A DNA stretch of 10,623 nucleotides from JAVBMJ01 sp031552535 (GTDB taxonomy: Bacteria > Bacteroidota > Bacteroidia > Bacteroidales > Rikenellaceae). The stretch covers positions 1-10,623 of the forward strand of contig JAVBMJ010000089.1 of the NCBI GenBank assembly GCA_031552535.1, written 5' to 3'. The first letter of the stretch is position 1, and each line of letters begins with the position of its first letter. The notes below the pieces were generated by a model, which did not search any database, was not told the origin of the DNA, and saw only the letters and a list, made by a program, of their open reading frames with translations. A program made the translations under genes and the position numbers. Below are positions 1-6,585 of this stretch, piece by piece.

Positions 1-25
1 TAAACCCGCACGTTCGTTTTCCTGT

Positions 26-125
26 CGGTTTTGGGTTCTACCGCATGAAATTTTATCCCCAATGGAACCACATTGTCTCAAAAATTTCACTTGTATAACA
101 CAAAACCGCCTTACAGAACCCAAAC
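26..125. repeat. Nested inverted-repeat cluster
   Basis: No gene is seen at 1-492. This part holds several nested inverted repeats. TTTGGGTTCT (30-39) pairs with AGAACCCAAA (115-124). TGAAATTTT (46-54) pairs with AAAATTTCA (81-89), enclosing CAATG (60-64) with CATTG (71-75). A small TTGT/ACAA hairpin (91-94/100-103) lies between the outer and inner right arms. CGGTTTTG (26-33) could instead pair with CAAAACCG (101-108), which would compete with the outer stem. It could be a fold-back element with an insertion in its right arm, or a structured RNA. No promoter or homolog was recognised, so function is unknown. Confidence 0.45.
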
Positions 126-161
126 ATACGGCTTTATGCTAGCCCTAATACACAAAACTGA

Positions 162-321
162 GAGTCTGTCTAATTTTCCTCAGGAGAATAGTTGCAAATT
201 ATTTTTAGGGCTATTTTAGGCGAAAATCGAGAAGCATAGTGGTACTATGTGACGAGATTTTTGTCAAAAAGAGACCAAAAAGAAATGACGAATAGTTTCC
301 ATAGGAAATTTAGACAAACTC
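162..321 (+). repeat. Fold-back repeat, copy 1 (full length, 160 bp)
   Basis: This element starts with GAGTCTGTCTAATTTTCCT and ends with the inverted counterpart, which reads GAGTTTGTCTAAATTTCCT on the other strand. The two halves match as an imperfect inverted repeat along the whole length, so the element can fold into one long hairpin. The apex is CATAGT (235-240), loop GGT, ACTATG (244-249), with AGC on the left and GTGAC (249-253) on the right. It lies downstream of the AlkD-like gene. The flanks are TGA and TGT, an imperfect 3-base duplication. There is no coding capacity, so it looks like a MITE-like non-autonomous element. Confidence 0.8.
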
Positions 322-375
322 TGTGGATGAAAAGCCATGCAATCAGGGGTATTCCATCAACTCTTTTTATCCACA
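322..375. repeat. Inverted repeat abutting fold-back copy 1
   Basis: TGTGGATGAAAAG (322-334) pairs with CTTTTTATCCACA (363-375) with one mismatch around a 28-base loop. It begins at the base after copy 1. Just beyond it, TGGTTCCATT (399-408) is the reverse complement of AATGGAACCA (61-70), so inverted repeats bracket copy 1. No function is assigned. Confidence 0.35.
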
Positions 376-386
376 TTCCCTACCCC

Positions 387-431
387 AAAAACCGGAATTG
401 GTTCCATTAGAGTCTGAAGCCGTAAGACGGC
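387..431 (-). terminator. Possible weak terminator after the AlkD-like gene
   Basis: Reading leftward from the AlkD-like stop codon, there is a perfect 5-bp hairpin GCCGT/ACGGC (419-431), then a short GGAA/TTCC hairpin (394-405), then a run of five T on the minus strand (complement of 387-391). The stems are short, so this is only a candidate. Confidence 0.25.
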
Positions 432-492
432 ATGATTCCGCCAAACATATTGCGGTAATGATGCATTAGCCATATTGCTATATATCGTCGGG

Positions 493-1050
493 TTACAGCA
501 CTATCATGCTCAAACGCTCTCCGAGACGCCCGGCCCCCTGACGTACAAATGGATTATCACACGTCATGGCTATAGGCAGGACCCGGCAAATAGTCTCATG
601 CTCTTTCGATCCCAACACGCCTCCACGGGCTATCCAGCGTGTCAAACCCAACAAGGCGGCGTAACATTGCAACGGGATGCCGGGATCCAGCCATAGATCG
701 ACAATATCGTTGACCGTCATGCGTCTCGAAACCAATCCGGCAACATGTTCGGCGACTTCGCTGTTGACAATGCCCGAAGCCCAGAACCCCAACTCATCCC
801 TGCTTATCATTGCCGGATCGGCGATATATGTGGCAGCAAGGCATAACTCGCGTACATTGTCACGGAACAGGGCCTTGGCAAACTCATGATCGGGCGCATA
901 ACGGGCGGCCTCTTCACGCACAGACACGACCGAAACCCCGTAATTCACCCCATACACTATGCCCCTGCGGGCCATAGCCTCCGAGACCCCTCCGTTGGTG
1001 CCACGGCGCAACTCCCTGAGCAATATGCCTCTCTCCAATTCAAAACCCAT
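493..1050 (-). CDS. DNA alkylation repair protein (AlkD-like HEAT-repeat family, short form)
   Basis: A 185-residue soluble helical protein that I recognise as the Bacteroidota branch of the DNA alkylation repair family (PF08713). The N-terminal part (about residues 15-75) has the characteristic run: a short GGVSEAMARRG segment, then the VNYGVSV motif, an EEAARYAPD helix and FRDNVRELCLAA. Members of the wider family are HEAT-like repeat solenoids that bind DNA, and some excise alkylated bases. Related proteins are, as I recall, nearer 220-230 residues. This one stops early after GRLGERL, so the last repeat may be shortened. I could not place the catalytic Asp/Trp set of characterised AlkD, so glycosylase activity is unproven. 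It begins with ATG and follows the DUF4831 gene after 115 bases with no clear promoter. Confidence 0.72.
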   Translation of the reverse strand: MGFELERGILLRELRRGTNGGVSEAMARRGIVYGVNYGVSVVSVREEAARYAPDHEFAKALFRDNVRELCLAATYIADPAMISRDELGFWASGIVNSEVAEHVAGLVSRRMTVNDIVDLWLDPGIPLQCYAALLGLTRWIARGGVLGSKEHETICRVLPIAMTCDNPFVRQGAGRLGERLSMIVL

Positions 1051-1165
1051 TGTTACAACTCTGCTGATACCGCAAAAACCGCATTATAACTTTGAAAATA
1101 GTATCCCTGTGAAAATTGTGACCATACAGGCTCATAGCGGTTCGTCGGCACTCCCCCCGTATTTA

Positions 1166-2170
1166 TCATCTGGCCGCACTTCCCACCGGGACATCGATAA
1201 TAGCCCCCCAATGTGCAAGCGGGATTCGCTGGCGGGCTATCTCGTCCTTACCGTCGAGTACCCTGGCATTGGTAGACACCGGTATACGATAGTAAAGAGC
1301 AGGACGGGTATCCTTGGGATTGCGCTTCGGAGCAGTTGCCACACCTTTAGATTCCGCCTTAATTTCCAATACCACAGGCTTACCGCTCAAATCGTTGTCC
1401 GGGAGCAATCCTGATTGGTCGGAAAAACGGCATACGATATGGTTGATCTTCCCGGAGTCGGGCACTATGATATATTCGCGCGTGATCTCCTGCACCGACT
1501 GCTTCCCCATAAACAGCGCTACATATTCATTCTCCAGGCGCGACATTTCGGCAATCGCAGCAAAAAGCCCCGATCCGTATACATTCTCCCCGGCTTCGCC
1601 TGTAATCAGGTCGAAACGTCGCTTCCGCAATGTAAACAACATATTGGCGGCATCGGCAGCCATGGCCTCGGGACTCTGCTCCACCGATGAGGTGCGGTCG
1701 AGACCTGCCTTAACGAAAGCCGTGTCGCAGATAACATTCGATACCGGAACCGGGGCCTGATTTACTACAGATATGTTTTCGGAATGTTTGGCCACTGTAG
1801 GCGAGCCGCCTATCGCAGAAGTTATAAATCCTCCGTCGGTATGCGTCAGAAATCCGGCAAACTGTTCCGCGGCATCTATCGTATAGCATTTCGACGGGTC
1901 GGAGGTATCCTCATAGCCGAGTACGGCCGAAGTGATGGAATACAGCTCTTTATCGGCCAATGGAGCTATGGCCCCGAGGTATTTCTGCGCATAGCGGGCG
2001 TAAGGTCCTTTGCGTACCACCTCGCGGCGCATGGTTATAGTCACGCTTACAGCAGTACGCGGCAGTGTGTAAACCACTCCCGGAGCCTGCTCCGCAGATT
2101 TTTTTTGTGCATTGCCTGCCGAAGGCAGCAGACAGCACGCCGCAACTATTGCAATAGTGATATTCTTCAT
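1166..2170 (-). CDS. Secreted DUF4831 family protein
   Basis: A 334-residue exported protein of unknown function, recognised as DUF4831, a Bacteroidota family. The signal peptide covers residues 1-21 (MKN, hydrophobic core, SAGNA) with likely cleavage before QKK. A VAAC sequence at residues 9-12 resembles a lipobox but lies too close to the N-terminus. The family pattern is visible at GVVYTLPRTAVSVTI near residue 31, at YARYAQKYLG near residue 57, and in the closing segment LAHWGAIIDVPVG. The start at 2170 is preferred over an upstream in-frame ATG at 2215, because the signal peptide begins here and an exact promoter lies between the two. A run of eight A falls just after the signal peptide. 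It has its own promoter, 57 bases after the DUF2809 gene. Confidence 0.78.
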   Translation of the reverse strand: MKNITIAIVAACCLLPSAGNAQKKSAEQAPGVVYTLPRTAVSVTITMRREVVRKGPYARYAQKYLGAIAPLADKELYSITSAVLGYEDTSDPSKCYTIDAAEQFAGFLTHTDGGFITSAIGGSPTVAKHSENISVVNQAPVPVSNVICDTAFVKAGLDRTSSVEQSPEAMAADAANMLFTLRKRRFDLITGEAGENVYGSGLFAAIAEMSRLENEYVALFMGKQSVQEITREYIIVPDSGKINHIVCRFSDQSGLLPDNDLSGKPVVLEIKAESKGVATAPKRNPKDTRPALYYRIPVSTNARVLDGKDEIARQRIPLAHWGAIIDVPVGSAAR

Positions 2171-2190
2171 CGTTCCATGTTTTAATTTTA

Positions 2191-2221
2191 CAAATATAGT
2201 GAAATCGGGAGGCATATCAAA
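2191..2221 (-). promoter_or_regulatory. Bacteroidota-type promoter of the DUF4831 gene
   Basis: On the minus strand TTTG (complement of 2218-2221) is followed by exactly 19 bases and then TATATTTG (complement of 2191-2198). This matches the known Bacteroidota sigma-ABfr consensus TTTG / TAnnTTTG. The predicted start of transcription is near 2184, giving a very short leader before the ATG at 2170. It fits the preferred start and rules against the longer frame. Confidence 0.7.
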
Positions 2222-2227
2222 TTAATT

Positions 2228-2638
2228 TTATCCGGCCGCTTTTCGGATAAGAGCCATGTCTATAAATGCCGCGAATAAAACGCCTATGGTGTAACACACT
2301 ATGTCCGACCACAAAAACCCATGCCCCAATACCATCGCTCCTATAAACGTACGCCGTAAGGCGTTTATCCAACCGGCCTGACATAGCTGGCTGATCTCGA
2401 CGCAATATGAAAAAACGAGCGCGTACAATGCCGCCCTACGTATTCTGATTGAACCCCAAAGAAAGCAAATGCCGAAATACGCCATCGATGCCCAGAGTAT
2501 ATCACCCATGTATTCCGCCAATAATTTTGGGAGATAAACCCCATAAATACGGGAACACAGACCGGCAATGACGGTAATGACAATGGGTACGAGATACCTC
2601 AACCGCTTGGATGCCGTGGGATATTTTGCGGTGTGCAT
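2228..2638 (-). CDS. DUF2809 family small membrane protein
   Basis: A 136-residue integral membrane protein with about four hydrophobic segments (roughly residues 14-29, 47-63, 68-86 and 112-130). The DUF2809 pattern is clear: GLCSR after the first segment, LPKLLAEYMGDILWA leading into the second, VEISQL at residues 80-85, and GHGFLWSDIVCYTIGV at the start of the last segment. The conserved Asp, Glu and His residues near the membrane faces are retained. The function of the family is not established. Length is normal. Its ATG is only 14 bases from the end of fold-back copy 2, so its own promoter is either missing, inside the repeat, or supplied by read-through from trmN6. Confidence 0.75.
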   Translation of the reverse strand: MHTAKYPTASKRLRYLVPIVITVIAGLCSRIYGVYLPKLLAEYMGDILWASMAYFGICFLWGSIRIRRAALYALVFSYCVEISQLCQAGWINALRRTFIGAMVLGHGFLWSDIVCYTIGVLFAAFIDMALIRKAAG

Positions 2639-2652
2639 GAGACGTTATTTTA

Positions 2653-2800
2653 GAGTCTGTCTGAAAATAGTTGCGAATTATTTTCAGGGTTATTTTACGC
2701 GGAAATCGAGAAGCATAGCGGAGCTATGTAACAATATTTCCAGGGAAAAGAGGCCAAAAAGAAACGACAAATGTTTTCAATAGGAAATTGAGACATCCTC
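2653..2800 (+). repeat. Fold-back repeat, copy 2 (148 bp) inserted at the trmN6 stop codon
   Basis: It has the same family and orientation as copy 1, beginning GAGTCTGTCTGAAAATAG. It lacks about 12 bases of the left arm but keeps the full right arm. The apex is CATAGC (2714-2719), loop GGA, GCTATG (2723-2728), flanked by AGC and GTAAC. It is bounded by TTA on both sides (2650-2652 and 2801-2803), which looks like a 3-base target duplication. The right TTA is the trmN6 stop codon read on the minus strand. It separates trmN6 from the DUF2809 gene. Confidence 0.8.
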
Positions 2801-3514
2801 TTACATCTTCAGATAAAAGTCCCGGGTAAGGGCGATGTACTCCCCGGTATAGTCGTTGCGCGTACCCGATTCGATGACCAGCGTCGAAAGGTGTGGCCCG
2901 TCGCAATCTGCCTTCGCCGAGAACTCGAGTAAACTTCTTATCGGAGCGGAACCGGGCTTCGGAAATACATCGGTCCGCCTTACGAGGTGCAATGCGACAC
3001 TCCCTGCATGCGAGATTACTGTTTCGGCGTATTGCCGGGGAACGATAAGCGACAGCACGCCGCCGGGAGCGAGCAACCTTGCCGCACACCCGGTCAATTC
3101 GCCGTAATTAAGTGTAACGTTATGCCGGGCCATGGACCGTTCGCCATCGGGACACCGCAACGAATCGGTGAAATAGGGAGGATTACAAACTATATTGTCG
3201 TAACGGACGGCGGATACGGTGGTGAAATGCTGCAACGAATCGCATATCGCCGTGATGCGGTCCGCCCAGGGACTTGACGAAAAATTATCGTAGGCTTCCT
3301 CTGCGCTTCCGGGGTCGATCTCCAGCGCATCTATCAAACTGCCCCCGCAACGTTGGGATATCATCAATGCGATTAATCCGGTACCGGTACCTATGTCGAG
3401 CACCCGGCACACGCTGCTTCCCAATGTACACCACGCGCCAAGCAACACCCCATCGGTGCCGACTTTCATCGCGCTGCGATCATGGCTTACCGAAAATTGC
3501 TTGAAATGAAACAC
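2801..3514 (-). CDS. trmN6: tRNA1(Val) (adenine(37)-N6)-methyltransferase
   Basis: A 237-residue cytoplasmic class I methyltransferase of the TrmN6/YfiC type, which uses S-adenosylmethionine to methylate N6 of adenosine 37 in tRNA1(Val). The N-terminal family signature FKQFSVSHDRSAMKVGTDG (residues 4-22) is followed by LLGAW. SAM-binding motif I is VLDIGTGTGLIAL (38-50), the acidic ribose-binding residue is in LEIDP (64-68), and the adenine-N6 methylase motif is NPPYF (111-115). The start is GTG at 3514. It is forced, because the preceding in-frame codon is TAG and the next methionine falls inside the signature. The stop codon TAA abuts fold-back copy 2. It follows the TIGR02757 gene after 87 bases, which include a GCGCT/AGCGC hairpin (3543-3558). 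Confidence 0.88.
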   Translation of the reverse strand: MFHFKQFSVSHDRSAMKVGTDGVLLGAWCTLGSSVCRVLDIGTGTGLIALMISQRCGGSLIDALEIDPGSAEEAYDNFSSSPWADRITAICDSLQHFTTVSAVRYDNIVCNPPYFTDSLRCPDGERSMARHNVTLNYGELTGCAARLLAPGGVLSLIVPRQYAETVISHAGSVALHLVRRTDVFPKPGSAPIRSLLEFSAKADCDGPHLSTLVIESGTRNDYTGEYIALTRDFYLKM

Positions 3515-3601
3515 CTATCTGTTATTTACAACCATAATACCTGCGCTCCGGTTAGCGCTATTGCCAGCACCTCATGCGATCTGCCCCAAGGCCGTGGCAT
3601 C

Positions 3602-4384
3602 CTACTTCAGGAATCCGTCGATCCCGGCCCCGAAAAGTGAAAAATCGTAGCGTACCGGATCCTCGGGATCATATTCCCGTAGCGACGAGGTTATCTCCTC
3701 CACCGCCCGCCAATCGTTCTGCTTACGGGTCAGAAGCCCCAGGGCGCGTCCCATCGAAGCCGTATGCACATCCAGGGGAAGATAAAGAGCCGACGGCGGA
3801 ATGCTGTCCCACAGGCCGAAATCGACCCCGTGACCGTCGCGGCGCACCATCCATTTGACGTACATGCACAGGCGCTTGCAGGCGGCTCCCTTATCTATGG
3901 ACGAAAGGTGTTTCTCTGTACGTGACGGGTGCTCGAAATCAAAAAAAACGCGCCTGAACTGCGAGTACACCTCACGCATGTCGCCCGTTTCAGCCCATTT
4001 CGATTCAAAGAAGCCGCCTATTCCGCCCCATTGTTCCATAAGGCGGCGCAATGCCAGTATAAACGCCGCAAAATCGTCGCCATTGAACGTTCGGTGTACG
4101 AAACGCTTAACTGAATCGAGTTCCGACGGAGATGCTCCACGCACGAAGCCGGCAGGCGCACCGTCCATAAATTCCATCATCCGGCGGGCGTTCCTAACTA
4201 TCGCCTTACGGTTACCCCACGCAATGGTCGCCGCCAGGAAGCCGCTGATTTCTATGTCTTCACGCAACGAAAACGAATGCGGGACGCTGATCGGATCGTT
4301 GTCTATGAAATCGGGAGTGTTGTATTTGTCATGAAGCCGTTCGAGCAGCCCGCCGAGTTCTTCGCTTGTAAGTTCACGTGTCAT
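3602..4384 (-). CDS. TIGR02757 (DUF2400) family protein
   Basis: A 260-residue soluble protein of the conserved TIGR02757/DUF2400 family, whose function is not established. Its hallmarks are present at both ends. Residues 21-65 contain YNTPDFIDNDPI, then SFSLREDIEISGFLAATIAWG and a basic helix. NGDDFAAF is at about 101. The C-terminal block contains PPSALYLPLDVHTASMGRAL, GLLTRKQNDW, DPEDPVRYDF and SLFGAGI. Length and both ends are normal, so the gene looks intact. It starts with ATG 47 bases after the LolD-type gene and precedes trmN6. Its place among CoA, folate, ABC and tRNA genes gives no specific clue beyond likely housekeeping co-expression. Confidence 0.85.
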   Translation of the reverse strand: MTRELTSEELGGLLERLHDKYNTPDFIDNDPISVPHSFSLREDIEISGFLAATIAWGNRKAIVRNARRMMEFMDGAPAGFVRGASPSELDSVKRFVHRTFNGDDFAAFILALRRLMEQWGGIGGFFESKWAETGDMREVYSQFRRVFFDFEHPSRTEKHLSSIDKGAACKRLCMYVKWMVRRDGHGVDFGLWDSIPPSALYLPLDVHTASMGRALGLLTRKQNDWRAVEEITSSLREYDPEDPVRYDFSLFGAGIDGFLK

Positions 4385-4431
4385 TCTTGTGCATCTGTAA
4401 TTTCCGCTGCCGTTGTAACTTTACCGCTTTA

Positions 4432-5100
4432 TCACGCCACTATCAGACCGTCGCGCATAACGATCCTCCGGTCGGCCATCGAAGCCAGACCCTCGTCGTG
4501 AGTGACTATTACCACGGTGTGCCCGAAGCGGTCGCGAAGATCGAAAAACAGGCGGTGTATCTCCTCCTTGTTTTTAGTGTCGAGGTTTCCCGACGGTTCG
4601 TCGGCCAATATGACTCCCGGATTGTTTATCAGGGCACGGGCTATGGCCACGCGCTGCTGCTCGCCGCCGGACAATTCGGCCGGTTTATGCGAGGTGCGGT
4701 GCGACAGGCCCATCATCTCAAGCAGTTCTTTGGCATGCGCCTCGACTTCGCGACGGTTGCCGCCCGCAATATAAGCGGGAATGGCCACATTTTCCAATGC
4801 CGTAAACTCAGGCAGCAAGTGGTGGAACTGGAAAACAAAACCTATATGCCGGTTGCGGAACTTAGACAAAGCATCGTCGCCCAACCTGTCGACCCTGACC
4901 CCGTCTACGGTAACAACTCCCTCACCAGGACGGCTCAGAGTGCCTATGATCTGCAACAGTGTGGTCTTGCCGGCGCCGCTCGCCCCGACTATCGAAACCA
5001 CTTCACCCTTATTTATCGTAAGGTCTATACCCCTCAGCACCTCCAAGTCACCGTAGCTTTTGTGTATCCCCGAGGCGTAGATCATCTCTTTTATTTCCAT
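4432..5100 (-). CDS. lolD: LolD-type ABC transporter ATP-binding protein
   Basis: A 222-residue ABC ATPase of the LolD/MacB/FtsE group. LolD energises the LolC/E complex that releases lipoproteins from the inner membrane. Numbered from this start, the Walker A motif is GASGAGKTT (39-47), the Q-loop follows FVFQFHHLLPEF (about 88-99), the signature is LSGGEQQRVAIARA (143-156), Walker B is VILADEPSGNLD (163-174) and the switch His is in VTHDE (about 199-203). HHLLPEFTALENV is typical of LolD. No permease gene is nearby, so the partner is uncertain. The ATG at 5100 sits one base after the folP stop with AGGA just upstream, hence my choice. An ATG at 5112 overlapping folP by 11 bases is the alternative. 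Translational coupling to folP is likely. Confidence 0.85.
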   Translation of the reverse strand: MEIKEMIYASGIHKSYGDLEVLRGIDLTINKGEVVSIVGASGAGKTTLLQIIGTLSRPGEGVVTVDGVRVDRLGDDALSKFRNRHIGFVFQFHHLLPEFTALENVAIPAYIAGGNRREVEAHAKELLEMMGLSHRTSHKPAELSGGEQQRVAIARALINNPGVILADEPSGNLDTKNKEEIHRLFFDLRDRFGHTVVIVTHDEGLASMADRRIVMRDGLIVA

Positions 5101-5101
5101 A

Positions 5102-5926
5102 TTATCCTGCATAACAATTAAATAACCTTATTACATCCATAGCCTCCCCGACATCATGAGCGCGAATGATCGAAGCCCCTTTACGCAGGCACTCCCAATG
5201 CAATGCCGCAGTGCCGGCCAGGACGTCGCCCGGTCCACGGCCTGTCACCCGGTAAACCATCGACTTGCGCGACAGCCCCACCAGCAACGGAACACCGGGA
5301 AAAACAAACCTGTCGAGCGAACGCAGAAGTTCATAGTTCTGCTCCAGACTTTTCGCAAAACCGAATCCCGGATCCACGATAACCTGCTCCACCCCCGCCT
5401 CGCGGAGAGCGGCGATCTTATTTTCGAGATACGACACCACCTCATCCGTCACACCAGCTTCATACCCGTCCATCTCCTCCATAGTCTGCGGAGTACCGCG
5501 TGAATGCATTGCCACATACGGCACCCCGAGTTGCGCCACCAAAGGTATCATGTTCCCGTCAAACCTTCCGGCCGATATATCGTTGACAACCACAGGGCCA
5601 AATTCCTCTACTACACGCCGCACTATTCCACTACGGAACGTATCTACCGAAACCGGCGTATCGGGAAAATATCTGCATAAAACATCCATTGCCCCTGCGA
5701 CACGCCTGAATTCCTCCTGAGGAGGAACATCGCCGGCCCCAGGACGCGACGAATAGCCTCCAACATCAACTATCGACGCCCCCTGCTCCAGCCCTGACTC
5801 TACATGGCGGCGCATCTCCCCCTCATCCGCAAACCTGCTGCCGGCATAAAACGAATCGGGCGTGACATTAAGTATCATCATGGCCTGCCGCCTGAACGGA
5901 TCCCACGTTTTGTCGCCGATATTCAT
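5102..5926 (-). CDS. folP: Dihydropteroate synthase
   Basis: A 274-residue cytoplasmic TIM-barrel enzyme that joins p-aminobenzoate to dihydropterin pyrophosphate in folate synthesis and is the target of sulfonamides. All family motifs are in order: ILNVTPDSF (18-26), the pABA/diphosphate loop DVGGYSSRPGA (54-64), VSVDTF (92-97), VNDISAG (114-120), HSRGTPQTM (141-149), DPGFGFAK (185-192), GLSRK (217-221) and RAHDV (255-259). The SSRPGA and HSRGTP variants replace the more usual STRPGA and HMRGTP. I cannot say from sequence whether they affect drug response. The start is ATG at 5926, and a TTG nine bases upstream is less likely. Its stop nearly touches the LolD-type gene, and it follows coaE after 74 bases. 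Confidence 0.93.
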   Translation of the reverse strand: MNIGDKTWDPFRRQAMMILNVTPDSFYAGSRFADEGEMRRHVESGLEQGASIVDVGGYSSRPGAGDVPPQEEFRRVAGAMDVLCRYFPDTPVSVDTFRSGIVRRVVEEFGPVVVNDISAGRFDGNMIPLVAQLGVPYVAMHSRGTPQTMEEMDGYEAGVTDEVVSYLENKIAALREAGVEQVIVDPGFGFAKSLEQNYELLRSLDRFVFPGVPLLVGLSRKSMVYRVTGRGPGDVLAGTAALHWECLRKGASIIRAHDVGEAMDVIRLFNCYAG

Positions 5927-6000
5927 GCCAGTCAATCTCTTGTCCTTTATGTGAAGTTTCGTTCGGGTCGGTCTGCGCGCCTATTATGGAAAACAATACT

Positions 6001-6585
6001 TCAACCTGTAAAGATATAATGCAGAGCCAGAACCTGCGGCACGACCATATCCTCCTCGCTGTTATATATCGTATAGTCCGATCTCTCCTCCCGCCCCTTG
6101 TCGTCCAACTGGCAAGAGATGCGTTCGCGGACCTGCTCTTCGGTGATCCCGCCACGCCTTACCACACGTCCTACACGCTCCTGCTCAGGAGCAGACACCG
6201 TTACGACCCTGTCGACAAAGTTTTCAAACCCGGCTTCAAACAAAATAGCGCATTCCATAACCACATAAGCCGCACCTTTGCGTTCCCACTCTGCGGCCCA
6301 TGCCACGAAATCATCGGCCACTGCCGGGTGGACTATGGCATCGATCCGCCCAAGCAGCCGGGTGTCGGCAAAAATACGCCCGGCTATATAACTACGGTTA
6401 AGCTTGCCGCCGACAAAAGCCTCGTCGCCGAGCAATTTTTTGATCCCGTCAGCCAGCACAGACCCCATCAACTCTTTTGCCCTTGAGTCGGTGTCATAAA
6501 CCGGGACTCCAAGCAGTGCGAACACCCGGCTGACAGTGCTCTTTCCACTCCCGATACCTCCGGTCAATCCTACGCGCAGCATCAT
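6001..6585 (-). CDS. coaE: Dephospho-CoA kinase
   Basis: A 194-residue cytoplasmic P-loop kinase that phosphorylates dephospho-CoA on the 3'-hydroxyl, the last step of coenzyme A synthesis. The Walker A loop GGIGSGKST is at residues 9-17, followed by the substrate-binding acidic motif YDTDSRAKEL (30-39). HPAV is at 86-89, the Walker B-like strand VVMECAILFEAGF is at 108-120, and the lid/base region RVVRRGGITEEQV is at about 140-152. Length is normal. The ATG overlaps the TGA of the YbbR-like gene (ATGA), so the two are translationally coupled. The second codon is also ATG. The pairing with a YbbR-like gene is, as far as I know, common in Bacteroidota. Confidence 0.93.
   Translation of the reverse strand: MMLRVGLTGGIGSGKSTVSRVFALLGVPVYDTDSRAKELMGSVLADGIKKLLGDEAFVGGKLNRSYIAGRIFADTRLLGRIDAIVHPAVADDFVAWAAEWERKGAAYVVMECAILFEAGFENFVDRVVTVSAPEQERVGRVVRRGGITEEQVRERISCQLDDKGREERSDYTIYNSEEDMVVPQVLALHYIFTG

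Noticed and set aside
407..431. TTA-GAGTCTG as a fifth copy of the GAGTCTGTCT repeat
   Set aside because: Only seven bases of the terminus match and no right end or arm follows, so chance cannot be excluded.
959..1414. Plus-strand frame of 151 codons spanning the DUF4831 3' end and AlkD-like 5' end
   Set aside because: It lies antisense to two better supported genes, has low-complexity arginine/serine-rich composition and no family features.
2171..2215. Longer N-terminus for the DUF4831 protein starting at 2215
   Set aside because: It would place 15 residues before an obvious signal peptide, and the predicted promoter -7 element and transcription start lie downstream of that codon.
162..2800. 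Copies 1 and 2 as ends of a composite transposon carrying the intervening genes
   Set aside because: They are in direct orientation as self-contained palindromes, there is no transposase between them, and the genes between are ordinary chromosomal families.
3543..3558. GCGCT/AGCGC hairpin between the TIGR02757 gene and trmN6 as a terminator
   Set aside because: The 5-bp stem has no T run after it on the minus strand, so termination is not supported.
4378..5121. Plus-strand frame of 247 codons
   Set aside because: It is antisense to the clear LolD-type ATPase, has no recognisable motif and reflects GC-rich codon shadowing.
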